Positions 26,501 through 38,446 are shown, numbered from the stretch's first letter. The stretch: 64,000 nucleotides of DNA from Archegozetes longisetosus (GCA_018873245.2 JAEMBT020000003.1:2145843-2209842); one strand, 5' to 3'. Translations and numbers: made by a program. Notes: generated by a model not told the origin, from the sequence alone.

Positions 26501-29500
26501 TATCGATTAACTGATATCCTATTAAAGCCTTAATCAATAGATTTTCCTATAATTGTTCACCATTTTTATCGATTTATTTTCTTGATCTGAATATTGAGTT
26601 TCGCTTAAAGTAGTAATTAATTCTGAATTCTGATTTGTTTATAGTATTTTTATAAGGTTCAATTAAATGATTAACCTTTTAATCGAATGAATAGGCTCGC
26701 CAAACGTTCGACGCATTATTTCATCAAATCTGAAGTCAACAAAATTCAATGTATTGTTGACTACATATGAATACGTAATCAAAGACAAAGCAATTTTAGC
26801 AAAGATTCGCTGGAAGTACATGATCATCGATGAGGGACATCGCATGAAGAACCATCATTGCAAGTTAACTCAAATACTAAACACTCATTACTCAGCTCCA
26901 CATCGACTACTACTAACTGGCACTCCGTTGCAGAACAAATTACCAGAACTTTGGGCTCTTTTGAATTTCCTATTGCCGTCGATTTTCAAATGCTGTAATA
27001 CCTTTGAGCAGTGGTTTAACGCGCCTTTCGCTACAACTGGAGAAAAGGTCGAATTGAATGAAGAAGAAACTATTCTTATTATTAGACGTTTGCATAAAGT
27101 TTTGAGACCTTTTCTTCTGAGAAGATTGAAGAAAGAAGTTGAGAGTCAATTGCCCGATAAAGTGGAATATTGTGTTAAATGTGATATGTCTGCTCTCCAA
27201 AGACTACTTTATAGACATATGCAGAATAAAGGTAAGCAAAGCATTTCGACCGTCAACATTTATTTTAAAATTCATTTAAAATTAAAACGCAGTTTATTTT
27301 TGAAATTAATCTAAAATAGAAGCTCTTATTATGATTAGAATGAACTTCAAACATATTTTTGTACTGTTAACGAGTATGACTTGAAAACTTGATATTTTTT
27401 TATCACAATTATGGTAATTATTTAGAATTTAGTTGAAATTAATCCATTGTTCTGTTGAAGGTGTTCTTCTGACTGACGGATCTGAAAAAGATAAGAAAGG
27501 AAAGGGTGGTACAAGAACTCTAATGAACTCTATAATGCAATTAAGAAAGATATGTAATCATCCATTTATGTTTCAACACATTGAGGAAGCGTTTGCTGAC
27601 CATTTGGGACAATCAGATAAGATTGTTAGCGGACCTGATCTCTACAGAGCTTCGGGTAAATTTGAATTATTGGACCGAATGCTACCAAAACTCAGACAAA
27701 CAGGTCACAGAGTTTTGCTCTTCTGTCAAATGACATCAGCGATGACCATAATGGAAGACTATTTTAATTACCGAGGCTTTTCATATCTTCGACTCGACGG
27801 TACCACAAAAGCTGAAGATCGCGGACAACTTTTAGAGATGTTTAACGATAAGAACTCAACTTATTTCATATTCTTGTTATCAACTCGTGCCGGAGGTCTT
27901 GGTCTCAATCTTCAAGCAGCCGATACTGTCGTTATATTTGACTCTGATTGGAACCCACATCAAGATCTTCAAGCGCAAGACAGGGCTCATCGAATCGGTC
28001 AGAAAAACGAAGTCAGAGTTTTACGTTTAGTTACTGTTAATTCAGTTGAGGAACGAATTCTCGCGGCCGCTAAATATAAGCTAAATCTTGACGAGAAAGT
28101 CATTCAAGCTGGAATGTTTGATCAAAAATCTACTGGAAATGAACGAAAACAATTTTTACAAGTATTATTAATAATTATTTTTAACTTATATCGCACGTCA
28201 ATCGTATTCATTGATTAACACTTGTTTACTAAAGAGACATTTAGATAGACTAATTATCGATAGTCTTTTAATCACATTCACTCAATTTGAAGGCATTTTC
28301 TCATTGAAGAAGTGTTTCAGTTTATATGGATTTATTGAGGTTTCTATCACTAGTTCTGAAGTATTAGACTTCATTTTTAGTATAGATCATCAGAGTTAGC
28401 CTTTCATGTTTATCATATATTTTCTTTGTGTGGTTGTGAGCGCGTTCAACAATAAGTTCAACTAATAGTGGGTTGAAACCAAGTTCTGTTATTAATAATT
28501 ATTTATTTGTAAATAAACTTTAGGCTATACTACAAAACGATGAGCAGGACGAAGAAGACGATGAAAATGAAGTACCAGACGATGAAACGATAAATCAAAT
28601 GATAGCTAGAAATGAAGAAGAATTCGAATTGTTTCAGAAGATGGATATCGATAGGAGAAGAGAAGAAGCACGCAATATAAAGCGAAGACCTCGTCTTATG
28701 GAAGAGGACGAACTTCCGTCATGGCTCATCAAAGATGATGCAGAGGTCGAACGACTTACTAATGAGGAAGAAGAAGATAAACTTTTTGGCCGCGGATCAA
28801 GACAGAGAAAAGAAGTCGACTATAGCGATTCCTTGACTGAAAAACAATGGCTTAAAGCTATAGAAGACGGAAATTTGGATGAGATTGAAGTGAAGTCTAA
28901 GAGAGGAAGAGGTAAACAGAAGGGAAGAAAACGAAAATGTGATGACTATGAAGAAGAGACACCTAAGCAAGCAATTAAGAAGAAGCGTGGAAGACCTACT
29001 TTAGAGAAACACCCACCAAATCCCCCGAAATTGTTGGCCAAAATGAAGAAGTTGATGAATTTCGTCATACAATACACCGATTCCGATGACAGGGTTCTGT
29101 CTGAAGCCTTTATGGAATTGCCGTCGAGGAAAGAATTGCCAGACTACTATGAAGTTATTCGAAAACCTGTAGATATTAAGAAGATTAAGAGTCGTATTGC
29201 TAATCATAGATATCGTTCATTAGATGATTTACAGGAAGACTTCATGCAACTGTGTCGAAACGCTCAGACCTATAATGTTGAGGGTCTCTCATTTATGAGG
29301 ACTCTATTATGTTGCAGTCAGTATTCACTAAAGCCAGGGAAAACATCGAGAAAAATGATGATTCCACTTATGAAGAAGATAATGAAGACGACGAAGAGGT
29401 CTCTCATCATTTTTGACTATTTTTTCAAACAATTTTCTCATTTCCTCTTAATTTCGTTTTTAAGTTTACTTAGTACTAGTTATGACTTATTGTTACTTAT

Positions 29501-29718
29501 TTTTAAATTTGATCTTTGTTTAGGTCGATGACGAACAGGAAGAAGACGAAGATGAGGATGATGAAGACTCTAATGTTAAGATGAAGATCAAACTGAAGGG
29601 TAAATCCCCGTCTAGAGGGTCTGAGACTCCATCTACTTCTCGAAACAAACCGCGTCAGGCTAGACAAACAAAAAGATACATTTCTGATGATGACGATTCT
29701 GATGATACCGATGAATAA
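23525..29718 (+). CDS. brm: Brahma/SMARCA4-type SWI/SNF ATPase, eight exons
   Basis: Exons are 23525-24095, 24306-24904, 25074-25665, 25779-26423, 26695-27231, 27461-28161, 28524-29398 and 29524-29718. All introns are GT-AG and all phases join, giving about 1571 residues, close to fly Brm (1638) and human SMARCA4 (1647). A Pro/Gln-rich N-terminus contains the QLQ motif ([16 protein letters not shown], exon 1). The HSA region is in exon 3 ([13 protein letters not shown]) and BRK in exon 4 ([16 protein letters not shown]). The Snf2 ATPase has DEMGLGKT (Walker A, 26252-26275), DEGH (Walker B, 26829-26840), and helicase motifs V-VI with [11 protein letters not shown] and DRAHRIGQ. SnAC spans exons 6-7, and an acetyl-lysine-binding bromodomain is in exon 7, followed by an acidic tail. 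It is the motor of BAP/PBAP chromatin remodelling in the nucleus. One oddity is a single missing base at about 29284-29286 that breaks the bromodomain frame (separate entry). AATAAA lies 6 bases past the stop. Confidence 0.95.
29282..29290 (+). other. Apparent 1-base deletion inside the brahma bromodomain
   Basis: Up to 29283 the frame reads AQTYNVEG. Immediately after the run agggtctctc the conserved bromodomain C-terminal helix continues only in the next frame (SLIYEDSI, then LQSVF). Exon 7 is 875 nt, one short of what its flanking phases require (876), and the downstream frame joins exon 8 perfectly. No intron of usable size fits between the two frames. I read this as a lost base in the sequence or a recent mutation. 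Confidence 0.75.
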
Positions 29719-29723
29719 GTTTG

Positions 29724-29729
29724 AATAAA
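29724..29729 (+). terminator. Polyadenylation signal of brahma
   Basis: AATAAA begins 6 bases after the brahma TAA stop and is followed by an AT-rich stretch, as expected for a short 3' UTR. Confidence 0.6.
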
Positions 29730-31006
29730 TTATAAATTAAATTAAATTAAATTATTCAAATGATTAAGCTTTTCATGTCATGAATGAGACAACTACTGAA
29801 TTGATTTAGTCTAAAGTAAATTATAACTTTTTACGATCTCTACTGTCAATGAGATAAGACTTAAAGCTATCAATAGTTGATTTGATATCGGATATATTGG
29901 TAATGGAAAGGATTTACCATTTTTTCGGAATTCATGTTGAGCTGTCTCACAATTTGGTCATTACCCTTTAATTGATGTAATATTTTATTTTGACCTGATT
30001 TGTAATCTTTTATACAAAATATTAAGTCTCATTAAGATTACTGTTTAACTTAACAAAAAAGTACTATTATTTAGCTGTCGCCTATTATCTAAATACTTTT
30101 CTAAACTGCAAAATCATATTCTAAACTGAAACATTGATTCGTAAATTTAGTTAAACTTAGTCTTCGACTTTTGGATTCATAAAATGAGTGAATTTTTTGA
30201 ATATCATTATTATAAAGTGTTCATTAGAAATATTAAATAAAATAATTTTCTTTTTCACGTAAACTCTTAAACCTGACAAAAGTATGAAAAAATGAACGAA
30301 GTTTGAGATTTGAAGCTAAATGAAAAGTCTATTGATTAACCCATTAGTTTGATGGCAAGTTCTGGTTAAAATCAATCCTATCTCACAATGATTTGTGATT
30401 AGTACCACCTCCAATCCAACCAAGATAACATTGTGATTGACAGAAAGCATTGTTATCTTTTGGTCATATGAGCTCAGATTGAAAACAAATACAGTCTGAT
30501 TCAGCTATAGGCAATTGAGATGTTGGTGTTCTCATTAGTAACTGCTTTACGATGCGCCGGCTAGTCTTAATAACTCTCTAATGTTGAACGATTGGAGCAT
30601 CGGCAACTATGGCACAAATTTGAGCGATTTTAGATTTTGCTTATCCTAAAACGGCACGAAAAGTTTAAAAAGTGTCCAAGATTTCCATTTAAAGATATGT
30701 GATTTTCACTTCAACCCTTACAACAATCAGTTAAAGAGTTGATAGAAATTATTTGTTGTATTAGTGTTGGGCTTCTCCATCATTGAAATGTCTATCCGAT
30801 CGGATACTAGCAAAGCCGGTTATTGGCAACTCATTTTCGATACGCTGACTAGTTGCTAACAACGGGGCCAGACTGTTAAACCTTCCCATCATTTTCATAT
30901 CAGACCTCTTAGGGTTCGAGAGCTTGCAAGTAGTGATTAATTGAAGCGTTGAATCAAACATAGTTAATAACTTAAGCATCGATATAGTATACTTTGATTT
31001 GCTAGA
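29730..31006. other. Intergenic stretch 3' of brahma
   Basis: About 1.3 kb of AT-rich DNA. The part around 30500-30960 is less AT-rich and holds a 72-codon minus-strand ORF (30761-30979) with no motif I recognise. It may be a worn repeat copy. Nothing else is supportable. Confidence 0.4.
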
Positions 31007-31282
31007 ATGGATTTTACAGAAGATATTTCACTAATAATAATCGCAGTTCTGGTAATCATTGAGTATTGGGCTCTGTTTTATTTGTTATATAAAATCTATA
31101 AATTTTGCTTCAAGTCTAATAAGAAGAACCAAAATATAGTAATTCGTGGCCTAGTAATCCATAAGAACAGTAATAGTGATCATATTTACGAGTCTCCTCG
31201 TAATAATACTGAAGTCAATGGCAATGACATTACTAACAGTTTGAAACGAAGTGATAACAATCACGAAATGCAAGTTTATTGA
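31007..31282 (+). CDS. Small type I/III single-TM protein, unrecognised
   Basis: A 91-codon ORF from an ATG. A short acidic N-terminus (MDFTEDIS) precedes one strongly hydrophobic helix (residues about 8-33, LIIIAVLVIIEYWALFYLLY). Next come a Lys/Arg-rich stop-transfer stretch and a polar, Asn/Ser-rich tail with a YESPRNN segment and a final QVY. By the positive-inside rule the tail would be cytosolic. This organised layout suggests a real gene or last exon rather than chance. No family is recognised, and there is no clear poly(A) signal close downstream. It could be an exon of a longer gene. Confidence 0.45.
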   Translation: MDFTEDISLIIIAVLVIIEYWALFYLLYKIYKFCFKSNKKNQNIVIRGLVIHKNSNSDHIYESPRNNTEVNGNDITNSLKRSDNNHEMQVY

Positions 31283-32895
31283 AACTGAATCATAATTTGT
31301 TAACATTTAAGATCTTATTCATGGCTACAATATATCGAGATGATTCTAATTAAGTGAAAAAATTATTTCGATTGTGTAAAGTTTTTGAGTGGCACTTCAG
31401 TTATAATATGAAAAGTTGTGTCAAGTTTAGTAACTTCATTCACGTTGACTGATACTTGCCAATTTTTCCTTTATCAAACTCGGTGTTGCGAAAATGCTTG
31501 TGTTTTAGAAAGGGAACAATCTAAATTTTAATCACCAAAAGAATCATGTTTGTGACTAAAGGTTTAACAAACTCTATAATTTAATTACGAACTATCATCG
31601 ATCCAAACATTTTTATTTTTCATTAGATTGTTTTAAAGTATAGATTCGAGATATTATTTAAATTATTACATAATTATACAATTTTATACAAATTTTTAAT
31701 GAAAAGGAAAATTTTGTAGACTGCTAATCCGAGACAAATGGAATAAGTTAGATGTTTTTAATGATTTAAATCTTAATTGAATCAGCTTAAATCATTTTTG
31801 ATCAGTTATTTGAATATTTCAAATATACATAATATAAAAATGAAATTATTATACCGTATGTTGATAAATGATTGTTAAGCTCTTGAGCCAATTATCAAGA
31901 AAAGTGCAACATCAAGTACTGCATCAAATAAATATTATTTAAGTTGAAAAAAATGTCATACATTTACAAAACGACCTCTTTTAGCAAATCATTGGTTACC
32001 AGGATTGAATGTATCGGAAGCTCATCAAACACGACAGAGAGTGAAGATCTGTTTTAAAAGTCATGTCTTTAATCATGAGATATAGTTTGCAAAAATAAGT
32101 TAAATGTACACAGTGTGACTTCATTATAGCAGACCCTGGTAAAGGTAATTTTGACTATAAGCAACTCAATTCTGAACGATTGGCAGTTATTCTATTGTAA
32201 TAATAATAAAATTAGCATGTTATAGGCAACCATATAATGGGCAAATCGCCGCTATAGTCAATACTGTTGGGTTTACGCATAGCTTTCGTTTTACCTCATT
32301 AAAGGTAATTAATTTATTGAGTGACTGTAGAAGTTTACAACACGTGAAGAAACAGACGAATTGACAATTTTAGGTCTAAGAAAATTAATAAATACAATCC
32401 GACTGAAGAATACATAAAACTTAAGACAAAAGCTTGATATAAATCAGACCTTTATACAAGTCAATGCTTGACCAGAAGTATCTATATTAATGCAATGATG
32501 GTTTCACAAAGAATATTCCCTTCTAGAGTAGTCAGCCTATTTCCCATTCTTCGACTTTGTTTAGAATCACGTGGGATATTAGTCCATCGGGTGTACTCTA
32601 ATGGCTTTTGATACTTGTACTAGTAAAAAGTTGATTAAAGTTATTCTAGATTAATGGAATGAAATAACTAAAGAAATATTACAAAGAATGATCATACTAT
32701 AGGGTTTTGATCCCCCTACTGCTTCGCAGAGCCACTTATGTGGTTTGATAGTGCAAGATGTGCAGTATCATAAATGTGTAAGGCACGTCTAATATCTATG
32801 GTTACATTTAGATTTATTATGTAATATTCAAAGTAGTTAAGGTGTCAATACAGAAAATTATATGACTATTATACAGATATTAACAAATTATTTTG
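31283..32895. other. AT-rich stretch before the transposon island
   Basis: No gene recognised. A short less AT-rich patch at 32700-32760 has no coding sense that I can see. Sequence near 32590-32640 (gggtgtactctaatggc) may be the worn end of the Tc1/mariner relic that follows, but I could not find its partner. Confidence 0.4.
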
Positions 32896-33880
32896 TCAAC
32901 ATGAATGGACAAAGACATCTCCATAGCCTATCACGCACAATTTTAGTATTAATCTATTCATTATATTTTTGCAACTTTTGAGCAGCTTTAAAAGATAGAA
33001 TTTTTTGGTCCAACTTTTCGTTTGCCATATTCTTACATTCGGCCTAATATCACTCAATAGGACGTGTCTGTGGCACATTGGGCACATTTTCATCTTTTCT
33101 TTAACAAAATCAATGTTTTGCGAATGAAGCCAAGACTGCACACCTCCATGATAGTGCGCTGTCGCTAAATCTGGCCAAAGCAGTATATCATTGAAATTGT
33201 GGTGTTTGTGAATAAATGGTAAAAGTCTTTTAATCAGACATTCATTAAGATACGTATCGCCGTTAATAGTCCCTCAGAAATGTAAGGTTCGCTCACATTT
33301 CCGAACTGATCAATAGCTTGCCATGCAAGAAAATTTTGTTTATGTTTGAAACGCACATTATCTGTCATTCCTATTTTACCTTTGGAGTGTTAATATTTTC
33401 TACCCGGGACGTGTTTCAAATCCAAATGAACATACGTTTCATCATCCATAATTATAATTTTTCTGCCTCCTGATGGTAAAATTTTGCGATAAGTATATAA
33501 CAAGCATTTTAGCTCTTATTTTTTGTCACTATGTTTAGGAACCGATTCTTTCACGTATCCATTAATTCCTAACTTGTATTTTTATGAATTGATATGTTGA
33601 TGATGGCATTCCTGCCTTTATGACTCCTTTAACAGAGAACTCTAGATCTTTTTGCATAATTTTATAAACCAATTCCGTAGATCTGACTGGCTTTATTCAA
33701 TACTTTCTCTTTCATTAAAACGGTTTATAATTCTTAGTATTACTTGTCTGAGTTCTTTCAGCCATAAAATGCCGACAAGTGACTTTTTGCGTCGTAATTA
33801 CACAATCCCCCGCTGATGTTATAGAATTGCACAACTCTTTTCGTATAAGCCTCATTTTCTTTTCGACTCACGAATAAAGT
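32896..33880 (-). pseudogene. Decayed Tc1/mariner (IS630) transposase
   Basis: Reading the minus strand in shifting frames gives a transposase backbone. It starts MRLIRKELCNSI, has a first catalytic Asp in DDETYVHLDLKHVPG, then FLAWQAIDQFGN, then a second catalytic Asp in WPDLATAHYHGG, followed by QSWLHSQNIDFV. The WPDLA(S/T)xHY signature and its spacing from DDETY are typical of Tc1/mariner-like DDE enzymes. Several stops and frameshifts break it, and the third catalytic residue is lost past a frame break near 33080. It is an inactive relic. Only a 3' fragment of 81 codons (33141-32896) is still open. Confidence 0.7.
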
Positions 33881-34177
33881 AATAAAAATATTAGTGAAAT
33901 AAGTTTAGAATTAGAAAATGCAATGTCTAATACTTCCAGAATTTTCAACATTGAAATTGCGAACAGTACAAAAATTAGTCAATAGTTACTAATTAGGCGC
34001 AATGATTATGAAAATCTGGTAAGTGTTCTATTCGATAGTGCTTGATTAAGTAAGTCGACTTCCACCCCTTTCTAGAGGCTTCGCTCACTCGTTCACAAGC
34101 TCCACCAATTTTTTCTATAAAAGCTCAGATCAGTCCAGAGGTGGGGCTGTTATAGACACCACCCTCTACTCATAAAG

Positions 34178-34185
34178 GTTCCTCC
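34178..34185. repeat. Left 8-bp target-site duplication of the hAT
   Basis: GTTCCTCC immediately before the TAGTG terminus is repeated exactly at 36507-36514. Eight base pairs is the hAT-standard length. Confidence 0.8.
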
Positions 34186-36506
34186 TAGTGTTTGACATGA
34201 ATTCCTATTCCTGCAGGAACTCCTGTCCTTTCCTGTTCCTGGTCAGGAATTTACAGGATTGGGAAAGGCTATCATAACTACAGGACAGGACAGGAATTCC
34301 TGTTCGATTCTAAATTCCTGTAAAATTCCTGGGACTATAAAAGCATTAATTGGTTTATTTTTTCACTGTAATAAGTATTGACCTCTACTTAACATCATTA
34401 GAGGTCTCAAAATCTAGTTGTTTTTCAACACGTTGTGTATAATAAAGTCTAATCACATTTATATTTGATGTCATTTTCTGTGGTTTATTATAAAAATGTT
34501 TTCAAAACGGAAACAATTTTCGATTAATGAGCGTTTTAATAGAAAAACTGCAAAAAAAAATGAAATGCAATCAAACGAATGTGATTTCAAACATAAGTTA
34601 AAAACATTAATTGCAATCAATGACTCGACCATTGAATACAAACCAATCGATTATAGCTTAAATATGAAATCATTTGACCGAATAGTCAAAGACAATACGG
34701 ACACCAATTATGTAAAGTGCAATAACTGTTCGGCTATTATTAAATACAGCAAAAGCTATGGCACATGTGGTCTGAAACGACATAACTGCTATCAATTACC
34801 TGAAGAATCAATTGAACGCTATTTATATAAACCCTCTAATAATGAATCAAAACTTAAATCAGAATTAAGTGATGGATTGGTTATGTTTATTGCAAAAGAC
34901 ATGCGACCAATGAATGTCATTAAAGGCGAAGGATTTAGGCTTTTGGCCAAAAAATTCATAGAAATCGGTTCAAAATGTCCAAACATTCCTTTAGATAGTG
35001 TTCTGCCATCAGATCGGACTGTTTCACGACATATACAACCAATGTATGAATCGCTTAAACAAAAACTCATTGAAAAGTTGTTAAATATCGACACAATCGG
35101 TATTACATGTGACCACTGGACACATGACGTGATGAAAACTAATTACATTACAATTACTATTCAATACATAACTGAATGCAACATTCATTCAAGAGTTTTA
35201 GCCACAATTGAGACCAAAGACAAGACGTCTGTGACGACAAAAAGTGATATGAATTGTGTGTTAAATAACTTTATGTTAAGTGAAAAAACAAAACATTTCA
35301 CTACAGATAATGCGTCGGCTATGGTATTGGCATTCAGTGGCGAGGATTGGATCAGTTGTTCCGCACACAATATGAATCTTTTGCACAAAAATTCTTTCAA
35401 AGAATTTAAAACAAAATACGAATCAAATGATTTCAATAATTCTATAAAAGTTTGCAAACAATTGGTTCGACTCTTCAAACAATCTAATATTCAAAATGAA
35501 TTGCAAACAAAACTTAAGCAATCAATAGGTGTTCGGTGGGATTCTAAATATTTAATGTTAGAATCAATTCATAAAAACTTGAGTCATATCAAAGAGATTG
35601 CAATAAATAATCGAAAAATATTTGAATTACTCATAAAATTAGACGAAAATGTTTTGTTAGAATTGATTACGTTTTTAAAACCATTTTATGGTTTGAGACA
35701 AACGTTATGTAAAGAAAACTCTCCGACTTTGCATTTGGTTTTACCGACAAAACAAAAAATGATTTCCTTATGTATTTCAAACCAATTAGACTCTCAATAT
35801 ATGAAATCATTGAAACTTATTTACACTAATAATATTGAAAAATATTTAAAAATCAATGATTTACACAAAATCTCAACCATATTATATCCACCGCTAAGAG
35901 AACTCAATTGTTTATTATCTATTGAAGAGAAACATCGATTGATATCCAAGTTATCGGACCTGATGAATGAAATAAAAATCAATACAACTATAGTTTCGCA
36001 ATCATTAGAAGACTATTCAATGAAAGTCGATCTCTGTTTACAAGATTTCATTGATTTGAGTCAAACACAAGTAAACACATTTGGTTCTCAAGAGTTAGAC
36101 GACTATATGAAAACTGGACGTAAGTTTGATATAAATTCTTCATTACTCGGATATTGGGAACAAAATAAAAGTTCTTATCCCCGACTCTATCGGTTGGCTA
36201 TTCGTTTGCTGTCTATCCCTGCGACCAACCTTTCAAGCGAAAGAAATTTCAGTGCCGCTGGTCTAACACTCACTGACCGTCGTTCAAGACTTAGTCCACA
36301 GAACGTAAATGAATTGCTTTTTATTAGATCTAACTTTGATTTGTATTGAATATGCATTCATTGATTGTATTTTCATTTGATTTTTTTGAATAAATAATTT
36401 TTAAAACACATATTGAATGTCAGGAAAACCGGAAAACCGGACAGGAATGAAAATTTAGGGCTCAGGACAGGACAGGAATTCCCTTTTAGTAATTTGTCGA
36501 TCACTA
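34186..36506 (+). mobile_element. Complete hAT transposon (2321 bp)
   Basis: The ends are short inverted repeats, TAGTGTTTGACA at the left and the complement of TAGTGATCGACA at the right. They are flanked by the identical 8-bp duplication GTTCCTCC. Subterminal regions (34205-34345 and 36415-36485) are dense in ACAGGAATT / GGACAGG motifs in both orientations, as expected for transposase-binding repeats of hAT elements. The single internal gene (34496-36349) is open along its full length, and AATAAA occurs inside the right end (36389-36394). It is inserted in the left arm of the outer element, so it is younger than that element. Intact ORF, ends and duplication suggest recent mobility. Confidence 0.85.
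34496..36349 (+). CDS. hAT transposase, 617 residues, intact
   Basis: It is uninterrupted from ATG to TGA. The N-terminus is basic and carries a BED-type zinc finger (CNNCSAII...LKRHNC; residues about 75-97). The catalytic core starts at GITCDHWTHD (first Asp, residue about 205) and continues through HFTTDNASAM (second Asp region) and the helical insertion. The C-terminal dimerisation domain (YWEQNKSSYPRLYRLAIRLL, then IPATNLSSERNFSAAG, with the catalytic Glu in SSERNFS) is complete and followed by LSPQNVNELLFIRSN. The enzyme cuts at the element ends via hairpins on flanking DNA and leaves 8-bp duplications, matching those seen. There are no introns. Host co-option is unlikely because the element ends are intact. 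Confidence 0.92.
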   Translation: MFSKRKQFSINERFNRKTAKKNEMQSNECDFKHKLKTLIAINDSTIEYKPIDYSLNMKSFDRIVKDNTDTNYVKCNNCSAIIKYSKSYGTCGLKRHNCYQLPEESIERYLYKPSNNESKLKSELSDGLVMFIAKDMRPMNVIKGEGFRLLAKKFIEIGSKCPNIPLDSVLPSDRTVSRHIQPMYESLKQKLIEKLLNIDTIGITCDHWTHDVMKTNYITITIQYITECNIHSRVLATIETKDKTSVTTKSDMNCVLNNFMLSEKTKHFTTDNASAMVLAFSGEDWISCSAHNMNLLHKNSFKEFKTKYESNDFNNSIKVCKQLVRLFKQSNIQNELQTKLKQSIGVRWDSKYLMLESIHKNLSHIKEIAINNRKIFELLIKLDENVLLELITFLKPFYGLRQTLCKENSPTLHLVLPTKQKMISLCISNQLDSQYMKSLKLIYTNNIEKYLKINDLHKISTILYPPLRELNCLLSIEEKHRLISKLSDLMNEIKINTTIVSQSLEDYSMKVDLCLQDFIDLSQTQVNTFGSQELDDYMKTGRKFDINSSLLGYWEQNKSSYPRLYRLAIRLLSIPATNLSSERNFSAAGLTLTDRRSRLSPQNVNELLFIRSNFDLY

Positions 36507-36514
36507 GTTCCTCC
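36507..36514. repeat. Right 8-bp target-site duplication of the hAT
   Basis: GTTCCTCC, an exact copy of 34178-34185, lies directly after the right terminus ...GATCACTA. Confidence 0.8.
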
Positions 36515-37177
36515 TAGTACCATACTTCATCCTAACAAGCTCCACCTACAAGAAAACGGCCACCCGTCCTAAATATTTATCATAGGTATCAATCGAACCT
36601 TAATAAATTTTAACAATGATTATATCAATGATATTTACATATTTACAATTAAATTAGCTTTATTTAGAAATTCATTCAACATCTGTATCTGACAAGTAAA
36701 GGTATTTGGATGTACTCTCAGGATCCTAATAAATGCTATATCGTTTTAAAGGTTTTAAAAAGTTATTTTAATAAATATACGTCTCCCGTGCCACTTTTGA
36801 GTTTAAAATAAAATATAGCGGTTTTTCGATTTTACTGACTTTTAATATGAATAAATTAGTAGGTATGCATATGCACAAAATAACAAAATAAAAAATATCT
36901 TTATTTTCAAAAATTAGTATTTCAGGTTATTTGAATGTACAGTCAGACTGGGTATGTCTTGGTTATCAACAAAAACCATTTTTGAATCATATCTGATAAA
37001 TAAAATTTTGTTTGCTTTTCAAAAGTCGAACATAAGTAAAGAAAATTAGAAAATAACTAATTATTTCTTAACTACTCTTGACTTTAAACTCATTTTACAC
37101 ATTAAAGTCATTAATAGGCATAATTTTGTTTTGGTTGGTGTGTTATATTATTGTTTTATTTAAGTAATTTATTTAAA

Positions 37178-37883
37178 ATGGAATTTCTAAACAATATAAA
37201 CTGGAGACGACGCCAACCTATTCACGAAATTGAAAGCAATTTGATATTATTGAATCATGGAATAGGTCTTACAAATTAACAAATTGCAAATGAGATCAAT
37301 CGTGACGTTAAAACTGTTAAGCGATGGTTAAATATGTTTTTATACAACTGGTATGTTTAAAACATTACCAAAATCTGGTCGTTCAAGAAAAACAAAACCA
37401 GAACAGGACTATGCAATTCGATTGGCAGGAATGGAAAATCCGCGAATAACTAGAGCTGAAATTAAAGATCAACTAAATATTGATTTATCATTAGATTATA
37501 TTTCAAATAGACTTAACGAATGGGGTTTATATTCAAGAATAGCTCGAATAAAAGAGGCATTAAGTGTTGGTTATCGGGCATACAGATCGCAATTTGCTCA
37601 AGAGTTTGCTAACTTTGATCAGTGGGAAAGAACGGTTTTTGTAGATGAAGCTACTTTTCAGACCGGACACGCCGTGAAAATAATTACTTGGAGATCAAAA
37701 GGAATGGCATTTCAAAATCAATATATTGTGCCAAAGGCTCAATCTGAGCGAAGGTCTGTCTCTTTTTTTGGGATAATGTCAAGTAGATGTTTAGTACCTT
37801 TAGTAAGAATAGACGGTCGATTTGATGGGGATAATTATATTGTGATACCAAATTTCGTTCAGAAGTCTTCTTGTGTTCGATGA
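37178..37883 (+). pseudogene. Tc1-like transposase, 5' part only
   Basis: The frame starts with an ATG at 37178 (MEFLNNINWRRRQ) and shows a helix-turn-helix (IANEINRDVKTVKRWL), but contains an in-frame TAA near 37277 and shifts frame before 37353. The long open part (37353-37883) has a second DNA-binding region (LPKSGRSRKTKP), then NEWGLYSRI and the first catalytic Asp in VFVDEATFQTG, followed by RRSVSFFGIMSSRCLVP. The coding sequence stops where unrelated sequence begins (about 37862), so the second Asp and third acidic residue are missing. It is dead. Confidence 0.75.
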
Positions 37884-38114
37884 AATAAGCTTAACCACTT
37901 TTTGGGTATTAGTAATTTTATTCAAGACAAAAAACAGTTTATATACAGAGATTAGAGGTTATAAGTAGAGAACAATGTTAAGAGGCAACTTTCACGATTG
38001 TTCGGGAAGTGAAGAGTGACTATTTTGTCACTCCTTATATACGGACAGAAAGTTGTTTACAAAAATCAGTGGAATTTTCCATAAGTATCAATGTTGGTCA
38101 CTAACTGACCAACA
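37872..38114 (-). mobile_element. Possible LTR of a retroelement (minus orientation)
   Basis: On the minus strand the segment begins TGTTGGTCAG and ends CGAACACA, the TG...CA rule for LTRs. It contains a TATA-like CGTATATAAGG (38033-38043) and an AATAAA (37917-37922) about 120 bp later, the expected U3-R-U5 order. Upstream on that strand, purine-rich AATAGGGCAATAGGGCAAT could be a polypurine tract. It truncates the Tc1 transposase. I found no second LTR and no clear target duplication, so it is tentative. Confidence 0.4.
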
Positions 38115-38446
38115 CGTACTTGATAATTGCCCTATTGCCCTATTTTTGACCCTTTTGATCCATTATTGGGATCATCATCGCGACTGACCACAATTAAGGA
38201 TTATCTTCTCAGAACTCTTTGTGTTCTATTTATTTTCCTAAATATAGGTCATTGTAAGATCAAATCTTTGAAAACTGTATTTGATCTCACACTCGGATCC
38301 CCTTATTTCTAAGGTTTGCCTTGGAAAACCTTACAAAATTTCATATAATAATAGACAAAAAGAATAAAGTAATCTAATTAATCAAATACTAGGTAAATGA
38401 TATCCAAAATATCCAAAAATTTAAACAGAAAGATATATAATCGACT

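Noticed and set aside
34819..35478. Two minus-strand ORFs of 91 and 97 codons
   Set aside because: Shadows of the intact hAT transposase on the plus strand.
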